This document shows positions 41,122 to 50,404 of a DNA stretch of 64,000 nt, one piece after another. The number at the start of each line of letters is the position of its first letter. Within the stretch, counting starts at the first letter, position 1. Below the pieces are notes generated by a model. The model searched no databases, was not told where the DNA came from, and was given only the letters and a program-made list of their open reading frames with translations. This DNA comes from Trachythela sp. YZ-2020. Taxonomy: Eukaryota; Cnidaria; Anthozoa; Malacalcyonacea; Clavulariidae. The stretch spans positions 721,001 to 785,000 of the forward strand of contig JADLSH010000257.1 in assembly GCA_016169945.1 (NCBI GenBank). Reading direction: 5' to 3'. Position numbers and translations under genes: made by a program.

Positions 41122-41620
41122 AAATTTTTATCTGGGAGGAGGTGGTGGTGGAATTTAGCGGGCCCTCTTAAATGTTTAGCATGGCCACCATGCATACTCA
41201 ACGTTTTCTCAATGGTCCACCCATAAATACATAATAATTTGTAATACTATTATATTTCAAGTTAGACAATATAAACAGATAGAACTAGTTGTAACTTTGT
41301 TGTAAATATCTTAGTCAAGATGAGTCAGGATTTATTTAATTAAGCACCTCTTGCAAGGCTAAGTATTCTATGGGTCTTGAAGGAGTAGCGGGGTTCTGGG
41401 GGAGCACATTTTGAATTTTTATAGTAGTCTAGGAATGGCCATTTCATGCACTTTCAGGATGACATTGTTGCAACTGTACAACAAAACACTGTATCCCTTC
41501 TTGTGTGCCCCACCCCTCCACTTTACCAATATTTTTCACATGGCCCGTCCTATTTAGGATGGAACACCCCTTAATTCCACCAGTCCCCCTCCCAGACAAA
41601 AAATGAAAAGTCCCTTATAC
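41122..41620. mobile_element. GGGACCGTTCATT-family MITE, left-truncated
   Basis: TTTTTATCTGGGAGGAGGTG at the left and CCCAGACAAAAAATGAAAAG then TCCCTTA at the right; interior matches 24400-24900 and 44330-44650 (CTTGCAAGGCTAAGTATTCT). Confidence 0.75.
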
Positions 41621-41746
41621 CAAATATTTAGTTCATTCTAATGCCATGGCAGCATGACACATGGTATTAACAAAACACATACTTGTAATGCAATTGGACA
41701 ATTGACAAAATAATACATAACAATATGTTGACATTATATTACATAC

Positions 41747-41831
41747 TTTGTATTCAGTCCTATGAACAATATCCAGTCCTTCTTGAGTGACAATCAGCCC
41801 TGTAAGAGCACCAGATATACATAGCAATATT
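41747..41831 (-). CDS. AUP1-like exon: start of acyltransferase domain
   Basis: Acceptor GATCAATTTTAG, donor ACAAA|GTATGT. One base completes an Arg codon; 28 codons follow, ending in phase 0, where the VxVSNH block would be expected next. It was not found downstream. Confidence 0.5.
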
Positions 41832-42429
41832 CTAAAATTGATCATATAACTAATTTGATCTTCTTATAGTTAATTAATTACAATGATATATATGAATTAT
41901 AGTTTGCTTTTGTTATTCACTGCTAGTATATGAAGTGATTTAATAGTTTTAATTAGTAGAATCATACTAGTATACTATTGCAAATGCTGCAATGTGATTG
42001 GCTACGTTACTCGCTATCTAATTGTCGATAGATAGCGAGTAGCAAAACAGCCATCTCCTCGGCGCGACTTTTAAATAATTTATTTCAATAAATTATAAAA
42101 AACGTTTTGAAATACTGTTTTCTTGCTGGTTTCTACTAAAACAATTAGATTATGAGCTCAAGATTTCTATGAGATGATAGTTCATCTATTATCACTTCAT
42201 AGAAATCTTGAGCTCATAATTTAATTGTTAAAAAGAGACGTTAACCAGTTGTTACTTAGAGATGGCAGGCAGAACCAATGGTAACCAATGATAACCAATG
42301 ACCATGTTTTAACCCATTATCTGTCTGGGGTTAGGCAGAGTAAAATACTAAAGTAGGGCGCATCTGGACGCATTGCCAGCTAAAAAATTGGGTTAACAAG
42401 AAACACTGGCAGATTTTGTCAGTATTCTA

Positions 42430-42471
<42 letters not shown>

Positions 42472-45400
42472 ACTAACGTAGGACGTATCTGGACAGCATT
42501 GCCAGCTAATGGGTTAAGATGGTTTCCAGTCTTACTGCTAGCCTTGTGGTGTTCATACTGTTCGACCAGTTGTTCAACTTACTCCTATGTCGTGTATTGT
42601 GGGTTGCTGTACTGAGCGTTATTTGGGAAACATTAACTTGTTTTTTCTTCGGGAAAGTCTCTCAGTTCGCGAGGTAAGTAAAGGCATTTTCTGACTATAA
42701 TGGGTTAGTCTATTTTGAATGGGTGGCGGGAAAGATATACTTGAGGGTCTGCAGGGTCAAACTACCTAAAAATATAACAAGAAATTCGCCGTTTCGAACG
42801 GAGACCGTTCGCCTGGAAGCATGGCAATTAAACACCTAACTTCGAGACCAAAGACCTTCGCTCGAAACGTCGAAGTTCTTGTTTATATTTTTTAGGTAGT
42901 TTGATCACGCCATCCCTCAATAAGACGTCCTTTTCCTTCCTACTCTTCTTTCAATGCCATAAATCGTAAAATTTATTTTTTGCGGGAACCGCGCGCTCGT
43001 TCCAGTCACTATATAGAAGTTCCCTATGGCGTTATGTAATCGTACGACTTCTGTTATTAATGTGAGGAGGAAGACAAAGTCTTTATAAAACTATTGTATC
43101 AGCCTTTTGCAATGGACTGATTTTTGAAACACGTAAAAACTATATATTCTTTATTCCTGGTTGTATCGAGCCATTGATCGTAAAACTACCCATATTAAGC
43201 TTGATTTCCATTTAGTCGCAAGGGTCGTGAACACATTGAGGTGGCCGATGTAATAGAATGCCCTTATATCTCTGCAATCACTGAAGACTTATTTGTATAG
43301 AGCACACAAACGACAAGATAGATGCAGACTATTTCACATTGTCGAACATGAGTTGGTCATGACAGTTACGACCAAATGGAAACGGTAACTTTTGAGTTTT
43401 AAGTCAGGAAATAGTAAGTTAACTTAGCTACTTCACTGTAATGGCTAAGGTATAATCTATAATCACTGAACATGGCGCCCAGTGGGACGTAGTGACGTCG
43501 TGCGCAATTGTACAAACAATGCGGATATAGCTATCGCCTGCACACGTAAAAATCTCACATCTTGTCAACAAGATGTGTTCGCAACAGACTTGCAGCAAGC
43601 TTGTCAACAAGTTGTAACAATGTTGTCATTTTATCAAGTTGCTACACGGTTGTCACTCGCAACTCGTTCACAAGTTGTTAAATTGCAGGACGATAACAAT
43701 TTGTTGGAACGACTTGTAACAAGTCTGTCGAATCAACAACATTTTAGCAGGTTGTGAACAAGCCGTTGACAACTTGTCATCAAGGTGGGAGCAAGCAGTG
43801 CCAACACATCCTGATAACAAGTTGTTGAAACAGCATTGTTACAAGTCTGCTGCAGGTTTTAGGTGAGAGTGTACTATGAGTATGTGAAAATATCTCGAAC
43901 GTGCGGTGCCAGTGTGGGAAGAGTATAGCAAATACGGCGGTTGACTGTTGTGCAAAACTACCTGAAAAATACAATGAGAACTTCGACGTTTCGAGCGAAG
44001 GTCCTTCGTCTGGAAGTTAGTAGGACTACTAACTTCCACACATAGGGCCTTCGCTCGAAATGTCGAAGTTCCCATTGTATTTTCCAGGTAGTTTTACACA
44101 ACAGTCAACCGCCGTATGAGTATGTGACGTTCATTATGTGTGTATGATGCATTTAATACTAAAGTGGAACTAAATGAAATCATTAAAGTAACATCTTACC
44201 ATAATATGCATGAAAGTAAATAGTCTATCATCTATGTCATGATGATTTGAAACTATCATCTAGACAAGGGAAATTAAGACAATAATTGTTAGATGACCAG
44301 GGACCGTTCGTTTTTTTATCTGGGAGGAGGTGCTGGTGGAATTTAGCAGGCCTTTGTAAATGTTTAGCATGGCCTACCCCAGTGGTCCACCCCTAAATAA
44401 ATAATGATAATTTTTAATACTATCATATTTCAAGTTAGACAATAGAAACAGATAGAACCAGTTGTAACTATGTTGTAAATATCTTACTCAAGATGAGTCA
44501 GGATTTATTTAATTAAGCACCTCTTGCAAGGCTAAGTATTCTATGTGTCTTGGAGGAGTAGGGGGTTCTGAGGCAATTGCTCCACCGGAAAATTTTGAAT
44601 TTTTATAGTATGAATGGCCATTTCATGTACTTTCAAGATGACATTGTTGCAAAACCAAATATTTAGTTCACTCTAATTGCATGGCAGCATGGCACATGGT
44701 ATTAACAAAACACACATAGGCGTAAGGCCGTGGGTGCAGCTGCCCACCAAACATTTGGAGAATTAAGTCATTTCGGGCAAATGGTTCACAAATATTCAGG
44801 CAAGATAGAATTATGTAGTCTGAACTTAAACACAAACAGAATTTTATAATTTAAAGTACTGTATATTTATCTGGTGTGCGTGTTGTTGGAAAGCAATAGT
44901 ATAATTTGAACAGTTTTTTAATTCAGTTGCATGCCTTTGCCTGACCGAAGAAGAATTGGCTCTAGTTGTAACGGCTATAATGAGAACGGCACATGAAAAC
45001 CTACCTTCACACATCAATAGACCAAGAACGCTTCAATTGTATCGTTCTCATTAACATTGACAAGCAGGGCCGTAGCCAACAGTGAACGGAAAAATGCGAG
45101 TGACATTTGCATGTTGCCACAATTATGCCACAATTATTTCACAGAAATATTTTTTTCTTTAAGAATTAGACTGAATGATTATTTAGTAATTAACTTATAA
45201 TATTCGGAACCATTATTATTATTATTGAACCATGGCATTATGAGTGTATGCGATTTTGAATGTAATATTATCTGGGTATCAGAGTGGTCTCAGAATGCAC
45301 GAAAATTCTCTGGGGCAGCATGCCCCCGGACCCTCCTACAGATTCTCGGACTTTGGCTTCGAACAAATTAGGTGTGCCAATGTTAACATCGTGGCTACGG

Positions 45401-46278
45401 CTCTGACGAGCACATGCCAACAAAGCTTTTAAGAACAACATGATTAACCTGAAAATAATTGACACGTTTGGTCAACGACATGAACAACATAGGTATTTTT
45501 TCTAAGTTATGTAACCTCCTACTCACAGCTTTTTAAACGTTCATTTTGAGTTCACAGAAGCAATGCACAAGTGAAAATTCAGCATATGGATTTGTAAAAT
45601 ACAATTAATGTTATTATTGTTATCAATTATGTATGTTATTATCGAAATTCGGGCATTTTAGGTATAAGCTTTAAAGTTCGGCCAAAATACTAACATAGAG
45701 CATTGCCAGCTAATGGGTTAAGATGGTTAACATGTAATGACTATTGGAAATAATAAATATCAAGTGTTACTGGCAACCATTGGTTCACACTGGTACTAAT
45801 TCTAACGAATTATTGAATTAGTATTGATAGTGTAAATAAAGGCATGCATGGCTGAAAATCAATACAGTAGAACAGTGTATGGACATGTTAGGAAATTTTA
45901 GACTAAATGTATCTGGACTCGATCCAACTAGAGCAGTATTTGGACTATATAGCACTTAAGGGCCTCATACAGCTTTGCAATATATCTCAATAATCTTATG
46001 CATGTAATTAATTATTTGATCAGGGGCATCGTGGGTCCCGTGTTTTGTTTTTATTGGGGGGGGGCAAGGGCAGCATTTTCCTGACAAAACACAATTTTTT
46101 CCCACACTGGCCACAGTATTTGATATTGAAGTCAAACGTACCGTCGGATAAGCCATGATTGAGGTACTCGAGATAACACAAAATATATCTGGATGGCAAA
46201 GAATCTCCAAATCACCATGACAACAATACCAAGGGGAATGTAAAATGGTAAGAAGATAGTGCCAGGCCTTTTGGAAAT
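41747..46278 (-). CDS. AUP1-like acyltransferase-domain protein, two exons
   Basis: Two minus-strand exons join in phase: 46278-46142 encodes a hydrophobic hairpin, and 41831-41747 the start of the acyltransferase domain. Joined text includes RPGTIFLPFYIPLGIVVMVI, then VPQSWLIRR, ILLCISGALTGLIVTQEGLD and HRTEYK. In AUP1, a membrane-hairpin lipid-droplet/ER protein that recruits the ubiquitin enzyme UBE2G2, a YAPVG hydrophobic hairpin is followed by LPDSVLRR, CAVLGLV.RQE and a VLISNHV block with the same spacing. Another lysophospholipid acyltransferase-like family is possible. Upstream and downstream exons were not found, so the gene is partial here. Confidence 0.5.
42008..42041. repeat. Short perfect inverted repeat
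   Basis: TACTCGCTATCTA and TAGATAGCGAGTA separated by 8 bases. Possible hairpin, meaning unknown. Confidence 0.7.
42141..42230. repeat. ~40-bp inverted repeat
   Basis: TTATGAGCTCAAGATTTCTA and TAGAAATCTTGAGCTCATAA arms, extended by CAATTA/TAATTG with two or three mismatches. Confidence 0.8.
42757..42904. mobile_element. Penelope-end fold-back pair
   Basis: CAAACTACCTAAAAATATAA ... TTCGCCGTTTCGAACGGAGA and, inverted, CCTTCGCTCGAAACGTCGAA ... TTTTTTAGGTAGTTTG. Arms about 55-60 bp with an AT-rich centre. Confidence 0.8.
43545..43850. repeat. Dispersed GTTG-rich internally repetitive element, copy 3
   Basis: CACATCTTGTCAACAAG start, TTGTAACAATGTTGTCATTT, TTGTTGGAACGACTTG, CAAGCCGTTGACAACTTG. 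Collinear with copy 2 at 17941. Confidence 0.8.
43925..44115. mobile_element. Penelope-end fold-back pair (best copy)
   Basis: Left: ACGGCGGTTGACTGTTGTGC, AAAACTACCTGAAAAATACA, ACTTCGACGTTTCGAGCGAA, TTCGTCTGGAAGTTAGTAGG. Right is the inverted series ending AGTTTTACACAACAGTCAAC CGCCGT. Arms of about 93 bp differ at few positions. Each arm equals the solo end at 47033-47125 and the 3' end of the Penelope-like element at 5593-5710. Confidence 0.9.
44301..44660. mobile_element. GGGACCGTTCATT-family MITE copy
   Basis: GGGACCGTTCGTTTTTTTAT start; interior shares AGTTAGACAATA(T/G)AAACAGA and CACCTCTTGCAAGGC with 41122. Flanking ACCAAATATTTAGTTCA is also shared with 41621, so the duplication includes neighbouring DNA. 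Confidence 0.75.
44661..46141. other. Intronic/intergenic stretch with repeat fragments
   Basis: GGGCAGCATGCCCCCGGACC at 45312 matches the hAT MITE interior at 2400. GCATTGCCAGCTAATGGGTTAAGATGG at 45700 repeats a segment at 42498. No exon recognised. Confidence 0.4.
46142..46278 (-). CDS. AUP1-like exon: membrane hairpin
   Basis: Acceptor TTTTTGTTTTAG, donor CGACG|GTACGT; 45 codons plus two bases. Encodes ISKRPGTIFLPFYIPLGIVV, MVIWRFFAIQIYFVLSRVPQ and SWLIR: a long hydrophobic stretch broken by a Pro, as in a membrane hairpin. Confidence 0.5.
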
Positions 46279-46289
46279 CTAAAACAAAA

Positions 46290-47030
46290 ATATTACGTGC
46301 TAATTAAAGACGGATGTTACATTATTGTCTAGGAAAGTATCACGATATTCGATATAATATCATGCTAAATTCAATACAACAAGCACCAACAAAACAAAAT
46401 ACTAGTATACCAGTAACCCTCCCCCCCCCTTGATACAATATTGTCTATGGTATATCATAATACAACACAAGGTGATCCCCCTTAACATTAATATATATAG
46501 TTAACTTACTGATATATAATATACCAGTAATATAACTTACCGGCATGGATGGTTAGGTGCAATGGGTGGGAGGTCAATAATTTATCAAAACATTTGCAAT
46601 TACTTGGATTCAAGTCAAGGGACATGTAGCAAATTTGAGTATTGATCCGACCACTCATTTTCACCTACCACACCAAGTTACTCTGTCGCAAGCATTCTGA
46701 ATGTCTGTTTAATGGGTGGGATGGTGAGATTTTCGATCTTGTTTTCTCTGTAAACTGGCAAGCTTTCCACTTGGTACAATTAGGCACAATTGCAAGCTAC
46801 ATGCCGTTAGCTCTTAACCTTGGTTATTAGCGCTTAGAACATTTTGGTATAGGCGCTATATATAAATGTTAGTATTATTATTATTGTATACCCCCATACA
46901 CCTACAGGAACAACTTACCCGTGTGGATGTATGGTGCAATGGGTGGAGCACGCTATTCGGCTGCTGGTTGGGTCTAAAATGTATATATATTTTCGGTTGA
47001 ATTTTACATCTACAAAATACATACAATTCC
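46290..47030. other. No recognised gene
   Basis: Poly-C run at 46425 and repeated text GGTGCAATGGGTGG (46557, 46936). Possible decayed SINE tail near 46980 (TTTTCGGTTGAATTTTACAT). Confidence 0.35.
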
Positions 47031-47032
47031 TA

Positions 47033-47125
47033 CTATTAAACTGCCAGACGAAGGGCCTTCGCTCGAAACGTCGAAGTTCTCATTGTATTTTTCAGGTAGT
47101 TTTACACAACAGTCAACCGCCGTAA
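47033..47125 (-). mobile_element. Solo Penelope terminal segment with hammerhead-like motif
   Basis: Plus-strand text CTGCCAGACGAAGGGCCTTC, GCTCGAAACGTCGAAGTTCT, CATTGTATTTTTCAGGTAG and TTTTACACAACAGTCAACCG. Same as one arm of the fold-back at 43925. Written on the plus strand, so the ribozyme-like strand here is plus. Confidence 0.8.
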
Positions 47126-48019
47126 TACCTACTATAGTACTATTAGTTCTATCGAACGAGATGCAAAGAAAATCTTATTATTTACACCTTTTACGGTGCT
47201 TCCGTTTTCCCAAGACCTTGAAATATGACAATAGTTCTTGAAATATGACAGCTTCGAATAGGAAGCCGGACGTCTGAGAAGACAAGACCATGTCAACCGA
47301 TGTGATCCGAAGTAACAAATAATACAATATTTCTCGCAATGTTTGGCAAATATTTAAGGAATAAACTGGAATATTTCCTTTCTTGTGGATAAAAACACCA
47401 AAATATAAACCAAGTAGAGTTTTCAAAGGCAAACCTTCTTTAAAAGAAGCCAAAAATCGAGAAACTTGGCTAAATATTAATACTCAGAATCGAGCTTGCG
47501 AGCTTGATTCTGAAAACGGATCAAACATGTCGAGAAACAACCAATAAGAAAGCAGAAAAATTGACCTATTAAAACAGCTCTTGGGCTGTGGAACTGACCA
47601 ATGGACGTATAGAACTACACTTCCGGGCGACTTCCGGGCGTCTTCCGGTTGTTTGAACGAATTTATAACATGTGTTGTTTACAATATTAAATGATCAAGT
47701 ATACGTTTCATACCTCTGGTTTTATACTACGATATGGGTATATTGTTTATTAAAGATGCAAGCAATTCTGTACAGGTATTAAAATACAGTGTATTTTTGT
47801 CTTTTGGAACTAAATATTTTATAAGAAACAAAAATACTTCGTCTGGAAGTTAGTATCGTGTGTCGGGGAAACCTAGACGTACATTTTCTGTTTAAAAATA
47901 TTTGTTCGAGATTATAACAATGTTATGATTCATTAAATTATGTTATTTGTGTTTGCATACAATGATTTGTTATTTTGTTTTGGTCTACGTACGAACTTCT
48001 TTTGGTATATTTACGATCC
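47126..48019. other. No recognised gene
   Basis: AT-rich. A small Penelope-end fragment (CTTCGTCTGGAAGTTAGTAT) lies at 47839. The open frame at 47178-47453 has no recognisable content. Confidence 0.35.
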
Positions 48020-48383
48020 CTGTGACTATTTGACCGGCAGCCGGTCACGTTCCAAAAAGTACTATTTGACCGGCAGTCTAGAATTTTGTAGTTTTTATAG
48101 ATTAAACCACCCCCAATCCTATCCCCAAACCTAATCATAAGCCTAACCCTAACCAACCCCATTAGCCCTAGAACGGAAACCATTCAGAAAAAAAGTTTGA
48201 AAAGTTTTTAATAAAAGAGTACTTGGACGGATTCGAACCGTGACATACGACTCCGCAGGCGCACGCCTTAACCACTACACCCCCAGCATCGCTGAAAATA
48301 TCCGCAAGAAATTCATTTTATAGTGATATTACTATATTTATAGTCTAAAGTACAAAACTACTGACCAGCTGCCGGTCACATAG
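48020..48383. mobile_element. TIR element with tRNA-like interior
   Basis: GACCGGCAGCCGGTCAC at the left and CCAGCTGCCGGTCACATAG at the right form imperfect TIRs; a second GACCGGCAG lies just inside. The interior carries a tRNA-like segment and CCTAACCCTAACC. No ORF. Confidence 0.65.
48219..48288 (-). other. tRNA-like segment (pseudo-tRNA or SINE head)
   Basis: Minus strand: GTGTAGTGGTTAAGGCGTGC (A box), GCCTGCGGAGTCGTATGTC, then CACGGTTCGAATCCGTC with a perfect B box and T stem. The ends GCTGGGG and AAGTACT do not pair as an acceptor stem, so a working tRNA is unlikely. Confidence 0.6.
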
Positions 48384-49964
48384 GCACTTTCATTTACGAT
48401 ATATTATCATTTTTTATAGTATATTTGCCTCTCCCACCGCCACTTAATACATTGTCAACAAACAATACATTACCATAAAGCTTTACATAGTGTGCATTAC
48501 CATAACAATACATTACCATGTTTTTTCATGGCATAACATGATTTTATATACTGTTATATACTGAGAGGGGGGAGCAGCAGCAGACAGGGGCAAGTAAATC
48601 AGGGGCCAAGGATGTTAAATCCATTAACTGTCAATGTGCCCAGATATGGCATACTGTAGTATTTTTTATTACAGCATATGAGGTCAGCATTCCCCAACCT
48701 GCCCCGGGCTGTGACTCCTACTGCATCTATTTACTGGTGAAAAGCTTTCCACCTGTAAGGCTACTTTTACACGCTGCGATTTGTCGGGCCGATTTCAGAT
48801 GCATGTTAATAATAATTGAAAAATATTGCAGCAAACGTCATCTGACAACATCACCAACTGAAAATATTCCTCGTTAACAGTGAGAGAAACCTAACATCGG
48901 GCCGACAAATCGCAGTGTGTGAACGTACCTTAAGCTGTGATTATCAGTACTAGTAATAATAGACACAAATATTAACACAGATATTTATCAAGTCAAGTGC
49001 TGATTGATCCTGCTATTGTTGATGTTATATATAATATAATGACTAAGTTTGTATATTCTCTAGATTGGCGAGATTTCATCAATGCATCATAGTTCTGTTC
49101 TGGTAAGAAAACTAATTACTGAGTTGTTATTTTGTATTTCAATTCCGTATATTAATTTCAATGAGCGGTTTTCATCTTTATATCAGAGATGGATTTTCAA
49201 TTTTTTTGTTCGGGGGACATATATCTGGAGGGGTGCTACTGCTTGCTTTGGCAGGGGTCTGTGGCGCAGCCCAGCCAGGTGTTTTTCTGGCGACAGAGTG
49301 GTAATATATATCATTTATGGGTGCAAACAGTTTTGCGGGGGGTGCCAGACGCCTCTGGGGGCTGGGCGTGCAAAAATTTGTTAGGGGTGTGTATGCCCAC
49401 ATAATCTGTGTTTGCTTTATACAGCCAAACGTGGAGGAGGCGGCATGGCCGGCTCCGCGATGCCTGCTATATATCATATTTAACACCCTATACCCAACCT
49501 GCCCTGGCTGTGACTACTGCATCTATTTACTGGTGAAAAGCTTTCCACCTGTAAGGCTACTTTTACACGCTTGATTTGTCAGGCCGATTCCAGATGCACG
49601 CATAATATTTGAAAAATAAGCGCAAACATCCTCTGACGACATCACCAACTGAACCTATTTGTCCTTAACATTCAGCGCAACCTAACATCGGGCCGACACA
49701 TCGCAGTGTGTAAACGCATCTTTGCCGTGATTATCAGTACTAGTAATAATAGACACAAATATTAACACAGATATTTATCAAGTCAAGTGCTGATTGATCC
49801 TGCTATTGTTGATGTTATATATAATATAATGACTAAGTTTGTATATTCTCTAGATTGGCGAGATTTCATCAATGCATCATAGTTCTGTTCTGGTAAGAAA
49901 ACTAATTACTGAGTTAAGGTAAACTTCAAAGATTTTTTTGCACTTCACTTGGTTGAACAAGAAT

Positions 49965-50144
49965 ACTGGGTTTGGTGGATAATCCAAGTGAGTAGATATA
50001 TAGATTAGAGCGCTGCACCGGAATCGCAGGGGCGTGGGTTCAATTCCTGCCAGAGGACCTAGTGTTGCATTTTTCGCAACCGTTCCTGGTTAGGTCTTAA
50101 ATTGTGTATATATCTACTCACTTGGATTATCCACCAAACCCAGT
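49965..50144. repeat. Perfect 38-bp inverted repeat framing a SINE
   Basis: Arms 49965-50002 and 50107-50144 (GGGTTTGGTGGATAATCCAA and reverse complement) have no mismatches. The 104-bp spacer is the SINE head. The second copy of the ~800-bp duplication lacks this pattern. Confidence 0.9.
50003..50106 (+). mobile_element. tRNA-derived SINE, copy 3
   Basis: AGAGCGCTGCACCGGAATCG, GTGGGTTCAATTCCTGCCAG (B box), TTTTTCGCAACCGTTCCTGG and TTAGGTCTTAAATTGTG, as in copies at 14335 and 26465, but without the long tail. Confidence 0.75.
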
Positions 50145-50404
50145 CTTCTAATTACTGAGTTGTTATTTTGTATTTCAATTCCATATATTAATTTCAATGA
50201 GCGGTTTTCAATGAACATTTGTTAGGCATATGTACGTCCACAAAATCTGTGTTTGCTTTACACAGCCAAACGTGGAGGAGGGGGCATGGCCGGCTCCGTG
50301 ATCCCTGCTCTATATCATATTTAACACCCTATTTCTCTTTACCTCTTTAATGCCCTAGCCCTATTTTACTATCTTGATATGCTACTATTGTACATCATTC
50401 TCCT

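Larger units (their letters stand above)
48690..50340. repeat. ~800-bp tandem duplication with a third partial copy
   Basis: 48690-49150 recurs at 49500-49915 (ACTGGTGAAAAGCTTTCCAC, TGATTATCAGTACTAGTAAT, CTAGATTGGCGAGATTTCAT). 49120-49180 and 49405-49490 recur at 50150-50335. Each full copy includes a MITE with TGCGATTTGTCGGGCCGAT / ATCGGGCCGACAAATCGCA ends (48770-48925 and its partner near 49565-49715). Confidence 0.85.

Noticed and set aside
47178..47453. 91-residue minus-strand frame as first exon of the AUP1-like gene
   Set aside because: No recognisable AUP1 N-terminal text and no matching donor in phase; left out.
48219..48288. Functional tRNA gene
   Set aside because: A and B boxes and T arm are good, but the acceptor ends do not pair and it lies in a TIR element.
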